A stretch of DNA of 21,782 nucleotides from positions 1 through 21,782 of the forward strand of contig JADFCT010000017.1 in the NCBI GenBank assembly GCA_017161665.1. The letters run 5' to 3'. Source of the stretch: Candidatus Sumerlaeota bacterium. GTDB lineage: Bacteria > Sumerlaeota > Sumerlaeia > JADFCT01. The translations under genes and the position numbers were made by a program. The notes beneath the pieces were generated by a model. That model was not told the DNA's origin. It made no database searches and saw only the letters and a list, made by a program, of their open reading frames with translations. This document shows, in pieces, positions 1 through 7,542 of the stretch (position 1 is the first letter of the stretch; every line of letters starts with the position of its first letter).

Positions 1-1
1 C

Positions 2-292
2 AATTTCGTGCTCGATGACCAAATCCCTTCGGTCCAACAGACGCTCAATCGTACGATCCAACGTTTGTGATCCCTGAGAATGGAGACTTCGCTTTCGCAG
101 ACCCGACAGATAGAAAATGCCTTCCCGCAAGGTCTTGCTGGGGAGCGTGCCGGTGGTGGCGCACGATCCGCCCACCACTCGCTCACGTTCGATAATCGCC
201 ACTTTTTTCCGAATTTTGGCCCCTTGAAGCGCCGCCTTCTGCCCAGCCGGTCCCGCGCCGATGACGATGAGATCATAGTCATAGTCTGCCAT
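2..292 (-). CDS. sthA: Soluble pyridine nucleotide transhydrogenase-like flavoprotein (5' part, truncated by window edge)
   Basis: The first 97 residues are visible; the rest lies beyond the left edge. The protein opens MADYDYDLIVIGAGPAG, the FAD-binding GxGxxG fold of the class I pyridine nucleotide-disulfide oxidoreductases (residues 8-17). At about residues 44-56 comes GGSCATTGTLPSK, followed by TLREG. In dihydrolipoamide or mercuric reductases this segment holds the redox pair CxxxxC. Here the second cysteine is Thr, as in energy-independent NAD(P)+ transhydrogenases (SthA/UdhA), which transfer hydride between NADPH and NAD+ without a disulfide. The GTxPSKTLRE wording is also typical of that family. 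The ATG has an AGAGGA ribosome binding site about 11 bases upstream. The gene is divergent from galE. An unusual disulfide reductase relative cannot be excluded without the C-terminal half. Confidence 0.82.
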   Translation of the reverse strand, partial: MADYDYDLIVIGAGPAGQKAALQGAKIRKKVAIIERERVVGGSCATTGTLPSKTLREGIFYLSGLRKRSLHSQGSQTLDRTIERLLDRRDLVIEHEI

Positions 293-724
293 TTGCTTGA
301 ATCCTCTTATACGCCCCATGAATAGTCCGGATTCCCCTCTGAAAAGACGATCTGCCCCCGGCTCCCCACAGCCCACGCCTCCCCCTTCCGATTCCGGAAA
401 TCCTTCCTAAATTGGTCGGTTTTAATCAGGCCCCCTTACGGCCTCATCGACTCGCGCGCCTGATGCGGCAAGCCCGCTCCTCACAACTCCATATCCAACA
501 ATTAAAATATCGCGTTTTTCCCCGTGAGCCTCAAGTCAATAATCAACCCCGCCCGAATTTCTCTGACAATTCCCCCAAAACGGGGCTTGCCCCTGCCTGA
601 CAGACGACGCAAAATAAACCGGCGTCGTTCGGTCATCATTCAATAGGAACGACCCTCCGGCGGCTCTTGAAAACGGTCCCACCGTTCCTTCGAAAGACGC
701 CGCCATGATTCAGGGAGATTTATC
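293..724. other. Gene-free divergent intergenic region between sthA-like gene and galE
   Basis: This 432-base stretch separates two divergent genes and should hold both promoters, but I found no convincing -35/-10 pair. Visible structure is modest. One inverted repeat is ACGACGC (604-610) against GCGTCGT (622-628) with an 11-base loop. A second is a tight hairpin AACGGT-ccc-ACCGTT (672-686), 39 bases before the galE start. A GGGAGA ribosome binding site precedes the galE ATG. A 62-codon open frame at 412-600 has neither a recognisable product nor a good ribosome binding site and was not called. Confidence 0.5.
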
Positions 725-1708
725 ATGCGCATTCTCGTCGCCGGCGGCGCCGGCTATATCGGCAGTGTTACCGTTGACCTGCTCCAGCGTTCGGGACATG
801 AGGTTCACGTCATCGACAACCTGTCATACGGTCATCAGGCCGCCCTGTCCAGTGAAACAGCCTTTGACGTAGCCGACCTGAGCAATGGGGACGCCATCAA
901 AGCAATCGCCGAGGCGTTCCAACCCGAAGCCGCCGTTCACTTTGCCGCCTTCATCGCCGTGGGCGAGTCGGTCGTCAAACCGGATATCTATTATCGAAAC
1001 AATGTAACAAACGCCCAGAACTTACTCGAAGCCCTGCGCCTGACAGGTGGCAAATACTTTGTCTTCTCGTCCACCGCCGCTGTTTACGGCGAACCCACGG
1101 CAATCCCCATAACCGAGGATCACCCCATCGCGCCCGAAAATCCCTATGGCCACTCCAAACGCATGTTTGAGATCATTCTGGAATCCTACGATACGGCCTA
1201 TGGCATCAAACATGTCATTCCCCGCTACTTCAACGCCGCCGGCGCCACCGAAACGCTCGGGGAAGATCATCACCCCGAAACGCATTTGATCCCCCTGGTG
1301 ATTCAGGCCGCCATGGGACAGCGCGAAAATATCAAAGTCTTCGGCGCGGACTATGACACACCCGACGGCACATGTATTCGGGACTATATTCACGTGGAGG
1401 ACCTGGCTCAGGCGCACCTGTCCGCCCTCAACTACCTGGCCGACGGCGGCGCATCCGTGAAACTCAATCTCGGCAACGGCGCCGGCTATTCCGTCCGCGA
1501 AGTCATCGCCTCCGTCGAGCGCGTCAGCGGCCGTCCCGTTCCCGTCGTGGAAGCCGAACGCCGCGCCGGTGACGCCTCCCGCCTGATTGCTGCCAGCGAC
1601 CGGGCCCGAACCATTCTGAACTGGACGCCAAAGCATCCCGACCTCGACGACATCGTCCGCAGCGCCTGGGATTGGCGACAAAAGCATCCTGATGGCTACG
1701 AAGGCTAA
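725..1708 (+). CDS. galE: UDP-glucose 4-epimerase
   Basis: Interconverts UDP-glucose and UDP-galactose with tightly bound NAD+, in the Leloir pathway and in supplying UDP-galactose for surface polysaccharides; cytoplasmic. The 327-residue length fits the family. The Rossmann motif GGAGYIGS is at residues 7-14. DNLSYGH (31-37) follows the second strand and contacts the NAD ribose. The short-chain dehydrogenase triad is complete: SST at 115-117 and YGHSK at 141-145, giving catalytic Tyr141 and Lys145. RYFNAAGA (167-174) and the late CIRDYIHVEDLA segment are GalE signatures. The start is supported by GGGAGA upstream. A gap of 107 bases separates it from lexA on the same strand. Other UDP-sugar epimerases of the extended SDR family are possible, but the GalE signatures favour the present call. 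Confidence 0.93.
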   Translation: MRILVAGGAGYIGSVTVDLLQRSGHEVHVIDNLSYGHQAALSSETAFDVADLSNGDAIKAIAEAFQPEAAVHFAAFIAVGESVVKPDIYYRNNVTNAQNLLEALRLTGGKYFVFSSTAAVYGEPTAIPITEDHPIAPENPYGHSKRMFEIILESYDTAYGIKHVIPRYFNAAGATETLGEDHHPETHLIPLVIQAAMGQRENIKVFGADYDTPDGTCIRDYIHVEDLAQAHLSALNYLADGGASVKLNLGNGAGYSVREVIASVERVSGRPVPVVEAERRAGDASRLIAASDRARTILNWTPKHPDLDDIVRSAWDWRQKHPDGYEG

Positions 1709-1815
1709 TCATTCCCAGCGCCACGTCTCCCAATGACGCCTTCGAGGACACAAACGATAAAACCAAGGATGCGAAGGGGGCATCGTCAACGGTCGCCCGC
1801 TGGAGTAAACACGTC

Positions 1816-2400
1816 ATGTCACTCACCCAAGGGCAACAGGCCCTGGTCGCCTTCTTCCGCGATACGATCCTTCGAACGAATCAGGCGCCCACTTTTGAAG
1901 AAATCGCAAAACACTTCGATAGCCGCTCCGCCGCCACCATCCATCAGGACCTGGCGGCCTTGGGGCGCCGAGGTTTGATACACCGTTCCTCCCTTCCGAG
2001 TCAGGACATTGAACGCGCCACCGCAGGCGAAGAACATTTCGCAGCCGACGGCCCCTTTGAAATTGTGGAAAATCCAGACTGGGTGGAATTGCCCGCCGGA
2101 TTCGTCACGGATAGGCAGGCTGGCTATGTCCTTCGTGTCCGGGGCGATTCGATGATTGAAGAAAACTTCCGGGACGGCGACCTGATTATTGTGACCCGGC
2201 GGGACCAGGCCGACGAGGGGCAAACCGTCGTGGCGCTCATCGACGAACAGGAAACCACCATCAAAAAATTTTATCGTGACGGCGGCCGCATCCGCCTCCA
2301 GCCGGCTAACAGCCGGATGGAGGCCATGTCCTATGAAACCGAACGCGTCCAAATCCAGGGCATTGTGGTCGGGCTGTTGCGAAAATACGATGGGCGCTGA
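1816..2400 (+). CDS. lexA: LexA-family SOS repressor / S24 self-cleaving regulator
   Basis: A 194-residue transcriptional repressor that normally controls DNA-damage genes and inactivates itself by RecA-stimulated autoproteolysis. Residues 6-56 form the LexA-type winged helix (QAPTFEEIAKHF, then SAATIHQDLAALGRRGLIHR). The C-terminal S24 domain has the nucleophile in RGDSM (Ser112) and the general base Lys150 in TTIKKF, followed by LQPANSRM. The spacing matches E. coli LexA (Ser119/Lys156) to within one residue. Counting 35 residues back from Ser112, as in E. coli, puts the scissile bond at Ala77-Asp78 (FAADGP) instead of the usual Ala-Gly. GGAG lies 10 bases before the ATG. No obvious operator was identified upstream, so self-regulation is not shown. 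A LexA-like paralogue rather than the main SOS regulator is possible. Confidence 0.88.
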   Translation: MSLTQGQQALVAFFRDTILRTNQAPTFEEIAKHFDSRSAATIHQDLAALGRRGLIHRSSLPSQDIERATAGEEHFAADGPFEIVENPDWVELPAGFVTDRQAGYVLRVRGDSMIEENFRDGDLIIVTRRDQADEGQTVVALIDEQETTIKKFYRDGGRIRLQPANSRMEAMSYETERVQIQGIVVGLLRKYDGR

Positions 2401-2483
2401 CGCGACCGGGGCTAAGAACCATTGCAATTCCCAGCTCATTGAATGTACAAACAGGAATTCGATTCAAGAAATGGAGCCCTGTT

Positions 2484-3848
2484 ATGACCACACCAAAGAC
2501 CCCATCGCCTCTCAATCGCCGTTCCTTTCTGCAAAGGACTGCCGCCCTCAGCGCCGCCACCGCGGCCGCGCCGTATGTCATCACCTCTCAGGCCCTTGGC
2601 TCTGACGAGCGCGCGCCGGCTTCCGAGCGCGTCACGGTCGCCCATATCGGCGTCGGCGGCCAGGGCGGCGGACTGCTGAACAACTTCCTGCGTCTGTCTA
2701 ACGCCCAATCGGTCGCCACCTGTGACGTCTATCAAAAGCGCCGCGAGGACGCCGCCCAGCGCATCGACGCCCACTATGCGGCCCAATCCGGCAAAGGCGA
2801 CTACAAGGCCGCTCGCGCCTATAAGGACTTCCGCGACGTGCTGGCCCGCGACGACATCGACGCCGTCGTCATCGCCACGCCCGATCACTGGCATGTCCCT
2901 CTGACCCTTGCGGCCGCACGGGCCGGCAAAGACCTGTACGTCGAAAAGCCATTGGGGCTGACCATTGAACAGGACCTCGCGGCGCGCAAGGCCGTGGAAA
3001 CGTACGGCGTCATCTTCCAATACGGGACGCAACAGCGCTCGGGCCGCAATTTTCGCTATGCCTGTGAACTGGCCCTCAATGGGCGCGTGGGCAAAATCCA
3101 CACCATCCACGCCTGGTGCGCCCCCAGCGAATCCGGCGGGTCCACTCAGGAAATCCCTGTCCCCGAGGGGCTTGATTATGATTTCTGGCTCGGCCCGGCC
3201 CCCATGGCGCCCTACACACAGGACCGCGTATTGGGCCTGGGACGCTGGATGTGTTATGACTACGCCATTGGCTTTATCGCCGGCTGGGGCGCCCACCCCC
3301 TCGACATCGCTCAATGGGGCTTGAACACCGACGACACCGGCCCCATTGCCTATGAGGGAACAGGCCGCTTTCCCACCGAAGGCCTTTACGACACGGCCAT
3401 CGCCTGGGATGTGACCTGTCAATACGCCAGCGGCGTCGTAATGAAATTTATGAGCACCGCCGAAGCCAAATCCACCGTCGAAAAATACCGCCCCATGCAC
3501 GACCACGGCACGACTTTCATCGGTGACGAAGGCTGGGTCAGTGTCGATCGCTCCGGTATCCATGCCGGACCCGAAACGATCCTGACCGCCGTCATCCGCC
3601 CGGACGAAATCCACCTGCGCGAAAGCAACAGCCACCAGGGCGACTTCATTGACTCCGTCCGGCTCCGTCGCCAACCCCTCAGCCCTATCGAATGCGCGGT
3701 CCGCTCTGACACCATCAGCCACCTCAGCGACATCGCCATTCGAACGAAACGCAAAATAAAATGGGATCCGATCGAAGAAAAGATCCTCAACGATCCCCAA
3801 GCCGAACGTTACACCACCCGTTCCATGCGGCCACCATGGAGGCTGTGA
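2484..3848 (+). CDS. Tat-exported Gfo/Idh/MocA family oxidoreductase
   Basis: A 454-residue NAD(P)-dependent dehydrogenase-fold protein predicted to be exported folded, with cofactor bound, by the twin-arginine pathway. The N-terminus has the Tat motif NRRSFLQR (residues 11-18) and an Ala-rich stretch ending near ALG (39). The mature part starts with a Rossmann fold, VAHIGVGGQGGG (52-63), then ATPDHWHV (131-138) and the family hallmark VEKPLGLT (153-160). The C-terminal part carries WLGPAP and WGAHPLDIAQWG, typical of the large Tat-Gfo/Idh/MocA group in planctomycete-like bacteria; some relatives are GH109 glycosidases acting by NAD-dependent chemistry. The substrate cannot be read from the sequence. 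I chose the ATG at 2484 over an upstream TTG at 2439 because GGAG sits 7 bases before it and the Tat signal then begins normally. The next gene is also a secreted protein. Confidence 0.9.
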   Translation: MTTPKTPSPLNRRSFLQRTAALSAATAAAPYVITSQALGSDERAPASERVTVAHIGVGGQGGGLLNNFLRLSNAQSVATCDVYQKRREDAAQRIDAHYAAQSGKGDYKAARAYKDFRDVLARDDIDAVVIATPDHWHVPLTLAAARAGKDLYVEKPLGLTIEQDLAARKAVETYGVIFQYGTQQRSGRNFRYACELALNGRVGKIHTIHAWCAPSESGGSTQEIPVPEGLDYDFWLGPAPMAPYTQDRVLGLGRWMCYDYAIGFIAGWGAHPLDIAQWGLNTDDTGPIAYEGTGRFPTEGLYDTAIAWDVTCQYASGVVMKFMSTAEAKSTVEKYRPMHDHGTTFIGDEGWVSVDRSGIHAGPETILTAVIRPDEIHLRESNSHQGDFIDSVRLRRQPLSPIECAVRSDTISHLSDIAIRTKRKIKWDPIEEKILNDPQAERYTTRSMRPPWRL

Positions 3849-3993
3849 GAGGAATGCCTCACACAGGGCGAAAGAAGGGCGCGCCCAATCGATGCTTTGA
3901 TGCGGCATAAGGGATCATGATTATATCGAGCGATGAAGGTTGACGACGGCCTCCGGCGGAAGGCGAGCCCATTTCGAGACAGGAGAGAATCCA

Positions 3994-5358
3994 ATGACGA
4001 TGCGACAGCGACATGGGCTGACTGAAAAAAGAGGCTGGATTCTGATGGGGCTTTGCAGCCTTGTCGTTCTCAACGCGGCAGCCCCCACCCCCTCCCAATC
4101 GACGGACACTGGCTGGGCCATGCATACCATCGACAACACATCCGCCGGCGCCGACGGGGCGCGGTTCTTTGACCTCAATCACGACGGGCGGAATGAATTG
4201 GTCGTGGGCTTTGAAGAAGCCGGTGTCACCAAAGTTTATCTTCATCCTTCCACCGATCAGGTAAAACTCCCCTGGCCTTCGGTCGTGGTTGGGAAAACCC
4301 CATCCGTTGAAGGCGCCATCTTTCTGGACCTTGACGGCAATGGCTCACAGGATGTGATTACCTTTTGTGAGGGCCAGGAACGCGCCGTGTTTGTCCATTG
4401 GGGTTCCAGCGATTGGGAGAGCCTGTGGGATCCGGCCGTCTGGCGCCAACAGCCGCTTCCCGCATCCAAAGGACGAATGATGTGGATGCTGGGCTGTCCG
4501 CCCATGCGCACGACCACATATAACATCGACCGTTCGATCGAATACCTGGATGATGGTCGTTCCTTGCGCCCGACCAATCCGATTGCTTTCTGGGCCGGCG
4601 GCAAAGGCGCAGACAGCGAGGTGGGGTTTTTCAAGAATCCGGAAGGGTATAAGGAACGCCAGAATCCGGCGGCCTATGCATGGCGCCCCGTCGGCCCCGT
4701 GGGTTGGCTCATGTCGATCGAGCCAGCGGATATGGATGGAGATGGGGATGAGGATCTTCTCATCTCGGACCGGCGCGGCGAGCTGCGGGGCTGTCGCTGG
4801 CTGGAAAATCCAGGACGTGTTCCCGACAACGGCGCGCCCTGGACCAATCACTTTATCGGCGGGCGGGACGTGGAGGTCATGCTCTGGACCGGACGGCGCG
4901 ATCTCAACGGCGACGGTCTCACCGATCTTCATGTGGCCGCCAAGACGCCGGACGGTCCCCAACTGCTCCTTTTCCTGGCTCAGGATCATAAAGCCCGGAA
5001 GTGGAAGACCGTCGCCATCCCCTTTCCGCCGAACACGGGCAATGCCAAATCCGCAGGCCTGGGTGACCTGGACAAAGATGATGATCTGGATTTTGTTCTC
5101 AGCTGCGAAAGCGCCGACAAAGGCAAATCGGGCGTTGTCTGGATGGAGATACGCCCCACGACATGGGAAATCGTTCAGGTCGTCGATATCAGCGGTCCGC
5201 GAGGTATCAAGTTTGATGAGGCGATTGTCGATCAGGACATCGACGGCGACGGCGACATGGATGTGGTTATCTGTGAAGAGCGGGAAAAAACCGAACAAGG
5301 GAAAACATCGGGCCTCGGTGTTGTGTGGTACGAAAATCCATTTTTGAATGCACACTGA
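3994..5358 (+). CDS. Secreted FG-GAP/VCBS-repeat beta-propeller protein
   Basis: A 454-residue exported protein of unknown function. Residues 12-30 form a basic-then-hydrophobic signal segment (KRGWILMGLCSLVVLNAAA). The mature chain has six Asp-rich calcium-loop motifs of the FG-GAP/VCBS kind: DLNHDGRNEL (60), DLDGNGSQDV (112), DMDGDGDEDL (246), DLNGDGLTDL (303), DLDKDDDLDF (358) and DIDGDGDMDV (415). Such motifs mark successive blades of a calcium-stabilised propeller used for binding carbohydrates or proteins. The gap between motifs two and three (about 130 residues) contains WENP/FFKNPEG-like turns and probably one blade that has lost its Ca loop. The ATG at 3994 is preferred to a TTG at 3940 because AGGAGAG lies 6 bases upstream. 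It follows the Tat oxidoreductase by 145 bases on the same strand, so co-expression is plausible but not shown. Confidence 0.85.
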   Translation: MTMRQRHGLTEKRGWILMGLCSLVVLNAAAPTPSQSTDTGWAMHTIDNTSAGADGARFFDLNHDGRNELVVGFEEAGVTKVYLHPSTDQVKLPWPSVVVGKTPSVEGAIFLDLDGNGSQDVITFCEGQERAVFVHWGSSDWESLWDPAVWRQQPLPASKGRMMWMLGCPPMRTTTYNIDRSIEYLDDGRSLRPTNPIAFWAGGKGADSEVGFFKNPEGYKERQNPAAYAWRPVGPVGWLMSIEPADMDGDGDEDLLISDRRGELRGCRWLENPGRVPDNGAPWTNHFIGGRDVEVMLWTGRRDLNGDGLTDLHVAAKTPDGPQLLLFLAQDHKARKWKTVAIPFPPNTGNAKSAGLGDLDKDDDLDFVLSCESADKGKSGVVWMEIRPTTWEIVQVVDISGPRGIKFDEAIVDQDIDGDGDMDVVICEEREKTEQGKTSGLGVVWYENPFLNAH

Positions 5359-5495
5359 AAGGCTGAAAGGAAAGAACCGGGTTCCTCAAAATTCGCCCGC
5401 CCTTTGACGTCCTCCCTCAAACCACTGGCATCCCCTCCCGGTTCTATGCCAGCATTCCCCCTCGTTGACATCACTGCTTTCGAGGAGTTTAGATC

Positions 5496-6947
5496 GTGAT
5501 TTTTAAATGTCCACTGTTGAGACTCTGCGCCCCGGGTGTGGTGGCGCTGGTCCTTTTTGTCGCCCATTCGTCCCAGGCCGTGGCCCAAAAGCGCTATCAG
5601 GATTTGACCTATCCGCCCCTCGGCGAGATCCAAACACCCGAACCAACCCGCGTCACCTTGCCCAACGGAATGCGGCTCTTTCTGCTCGAAGACCATGAAC
5701 TGCCCTTCATCGACATCAACGCCATGATCCGCGTCGGCTCCATCTATGAACCAGCCGACAAAATAGGTCTGGCCGATATGGTCGGCGAAGTCATGCGCTT
5801 GGGGGGCGCGGGGGGGCTGTCGGCCGATGAAATCAACAACACCCTCGAAAGCATGGCCGCTTCGGTGGAAACCGGTATTGCCGCCTTGAGCGGTTCGGCT
5901 TCCCTGTCCGTCCTCCGAGACGACATCGACGCGGGGCTGGATATTCTGGCCAAGGTCTTGCGTCAGCCCGACTTCGCGCCCGACCAAATCGAACTGGCCC
6001 GCACGGCGCGGCTGACGGGCATCCTCCATCGCAACGACGAAATCGGCGACATCGGCTTCCGTGAATTCTCGAAACTGCTCTACGGCGCCGACAGCGTCTA
6101 TGCGCGTCATGAAGAACTGGCGACCATCCAGGCCATCACGCGCGCCGATATGGTGGCCTTCCACGCCCGCTTCTTCAAACCCAACCAAATCCTTATGGGA
6201 ATTGTGGGCGACTTCGAGACAGACGCCATGGTCGAAAAAATCAAAAAAAACTTCGCCGACTGGCCAGCGGGAACCGAAGCCGTCCCCGAGCCACCGGCAG
6301 TTTCGCAATCGGTCCAACCATCCATCCATCTCGCCCAAAAAGACGATGTCAACCAAAGCATTGTCATGATCGGCCATCTGGGTGGCAGGCAAAGCGACCC
6401 CGACTACTTCGACATGATCATTATGAATAAAATCCTTGGCGGCGGGATGACCAGCCGCATTTTCTCGACGATCCGCACGAAAATGGGCCTGGCCTATTCC
6501 GTCCGCAGCATTTATTCCGGCGGCTACGTCCAGCCCGGCGTTTTTTATGCCTACGCCCAGACCGGATCGGGTAGCACCATCCAATGTCTCGAGGCCCTGG
6601 AGGCGGAAATGCGACGCATGGTGGCCGAAGAAGTGACGGATGAAGAATTGACACAGGCCAAGGAAAACTATCTGAATTCCTTTGTCTTCAATTTCGATTC
6701 CAAAAGCGAAATCGTTAACCGGCTGCTGGTCTATGAATACTTCGGACTGCCGGCCGATTATTTACAACAGGCGCAAAAACGCATCCGGGAACTGACGCCC
6801 AAAGACATCGCGCGGGCCGCCCGCAAACACATAAAACCCGATGCCATGCGAATCCTCATCGTGGGAAAACCGGACGACTTTGACCGCCCCCTGACTGAAA
6901 AAGGGGAAGTTAAAGCAATCGACATCTCCATTCCGGGAGGCGAATAA
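5496..6947 (+). CDS. Secreted M16-family (insulinase-like) protein lacking the zinc motif
   Basis: A 483-residue pitrilysin-fold protein. The start is GTG, with GAGGAG eight bases upstream. A Sec signal (LCAPGVVALVLFVAHSSQAVA) is probably cleaved after Ala30. The N-terminal M16 half begins at about residue 52 (RVTLPNGMRLFLLEDHELP). Where active enzymes have HxxEH after GLA, this one reads GLADMVGEVMRLGG (91-104), so both zinc-binding histidines are absent. The C-terminal half keeps the substrate-binding R/Y motif, SRIFSTIRTKMGLAYS (320-335; Arg321, Tyr334). This pattern fits the non-catalytic subunit of two-component M16 proteases, in which one chain supplies zinc and the other R/Y. The expected catalytic partner is not adjacent on either side. 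It is probably periplasmic. Confidence 0.88.
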   Translation: MIFKCPLLRLCAPGVVALVLFVAHSSQAVAQKRYQDLTYPPLGEIQTPEPTRVTLPNGMRLFLLEDHELPFIDINAMIRVGSIYEPADKIGLADMVGEVMRLGGAGGLSADEINNTLESMAASVETGIAALSGSASLSVLRDDIDAGLDILAKVLRQPDFAPDQIELARTARLTGILHRNDEIGDIGFREFSKLLYGADSVYARHEELATIQAITRADMVAFHARFFKPNQILMGIVGDFETDAMVEKIKKNFADWPAGTEAVPEPPAVSQSVQPSIHLAQKDDVNQSIVMIGHLGGRQSDPDYFDMIIMNKILGGGMTSRIFSTIRTKMGLAYSVRSIYSGGYVQPGVFYAYAQTGSGSTIQCLEALEAEMRRMVAEEVTDEELTQAKENYLNSFVFNFDSKSEIVNRLLVYEYFGLPADYLQQAQKRIRELTPKDIARAARKHIKPDAMRILIVGKPDDFDRPLTEKGEVKAIDISIPGGE

Positions 6948-6962
6948 TTCCACACCGAACGC

Positions 6963-7014
6963 TGGGGGCAGACAACGACCTTCCAGATCTGAGGCGGTTT
7001 CCCCATTTTTTTTT
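6963..7014 (+). terminator. Weak candidate intrinsic terminator after the M16 gene
   Basis: A run of nine T (7006-7014) follows a region with an interrupted stem: TGGGG at 6963-6967 can pair with CCCCA at 7001-7005, with imperfect pairing of AACGACC and GGCGGTT between them. The T tract is convincing but the stem is poor, so the site is only tentative. Confidence 0.35.
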
Positions 7015-7047
7015 AGCGCGTAGCGCCTTCGCCCCCGGCGACGCGCT
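7015..7047. repeat. GC-rich bulged stem-loop
   Basis: AGCGCGT (7015-7021) pairs perfectly with ACGCGCT (7041-7047). After a two-base bulge, CGCC (7024-7027) pairs with GGCG (7037-7040), closing a nine-base loop. It lies directly downstream of the T9 tract, on the wrong side to serve as a rightward terminator stem. Function unknown; it may be part of a structured RNA with the next hairpin. Confidence 0.6.
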
Positions 7048-7111
7048 GACCGCGCAGAACACCTGTTGCGTCATCATCGGTATGACCCCACACCCGTCAA
7101 GCCCTCGCCGA

Positions 7112-7152
7112 TCATTGAAAGGAATGGGCTTGGCGGGGTTTCCTTTCAATGA
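7112..7152. repeat. Perfect 13-bp inverted repeat with 15-base loop
   Basis: TCATTGAAAGGAA (7112-7124) is matched exactly by TTCCTTTCAATGA (7140-7152); the loop (7125-7139) is G-rich. No T run follows on either strand, so it is not a standard terminator. It could be an operator for a dimeric regulator, an RNA stem, or a small mobile-element remnant. Confidence 0.75.
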
Positions 7153-7288
7153 GACATCATGGCTTTCACGCTCCCTTTCCTCCGGCGCATGAAACAGATC
7201 CGCTCCCTCCCACGGTCTTGCCCACCCCAGGAGGGGAGACGGAAACACCGCCTCCATCTCTTCCGTATAAAAGAAATTCAAAAAACAT

Positions 7289-7317
7289 CTGACGGCGCCT
7301 GTCGGCGAACATATACT
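7289..7317 (+). promoter_or_regulatory. Possible sigma-70-type promoter for the two-domain secreted protein
   Basis: CTGACG (7289-7294; four of six to TTGACA) and TATACT (7312-7317; five of six to TATAAT) are 17 bases apart. Transcription from here would give a leader of about 220 bases before the ATG at 7543. Pattern match only. Confidence 0.35.
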
Positions 7318-7495
7318 AAATATGGATCCACCTATAGAGGGGAAATAGGCTCAGACGCTTTCTCTTGCCAGGGCGGACTTGCTTCTGGCCGCCTCTGTTC
7401 ACTTGGATGGACTGAGCGGGGAAAAGGCTCAAGCATTATTTCGTAAGGGGAGAGGGCTGTTCTGAATCGTCACCGACTGTGGACCCTATTTTAGT

Positions 7496-7520
7496 CAAAG
7501 TGTCCTTTTTCGGACATTTG
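7496..7520 (+). promoter_or_regulatory. Hairpin upstream of the ribosome binding site
   Basis: CAAA(g)TGTCC (7496-7505) pairs with GGACATTTG (7512-7520): nine base pairs with one bulged G and a six-base T-rich loop. It ends 22 bases before the ATG at 7543, close to the purine-rich ribosome binding site (AGGGGA), so it could affect translation or act as an operator. Confidence 0.4.
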
Positions 7521-7542
7521 AGATCAGGGGAAGGGGATTGAG

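Larger units (their letters stand above)
6948..7542. other. 595-base gene-free stretch with several hairpins
   Basis: No open frame here has a recognisable product. It contains a T9 tract at 7006-7014 shortly after the M16 gene, two strong stem-loops (7015-7047 and 7112-7152), a promoter-like pair (about 7289-7317) and a small hairpin just before the ribosome binding site of the next gene (7496-7520). The structured parts are listed separately. The region could be a long 5' leader, an intergenic small RNA, or the remains of a lost gene. Confidence 0.55.

Noticed and set aside
80..325. 81-codon plus-strand frame
   Set aside because: It is antisense to the clearly recognisable flavoprotein N-terminus on the minus strand.
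412..600. 62-codon open frame between sthA-like gene and galE
   Set aside because: No family resemblance, Pro/Arg-rich shadow-like composition and no good ribosome binding site.
2436..3908. 490-codon minus-strand frame opposite the Gfo/Idh/MocA gene
   Set aside because: Antisense shadow created by high-GC codon use; the plus strand encodes the Tat signal and EKP motif.
5374..5384. GAACC-G-GGTTC palindrome as a LexA (SOS) box
   Set aside because: The Gram-positive-type box needs GAAC-N4-GTTC; here the centre is one base short, and the downstream M16 gene is not an expected SOS gene.
7159..7446. 95-codon open frame in the gene-free stretch
   Set aside because: Unrecognisable, low-complexity basic text, no ribosome binding site, and it overlaps the promoter-like region of the next gene.
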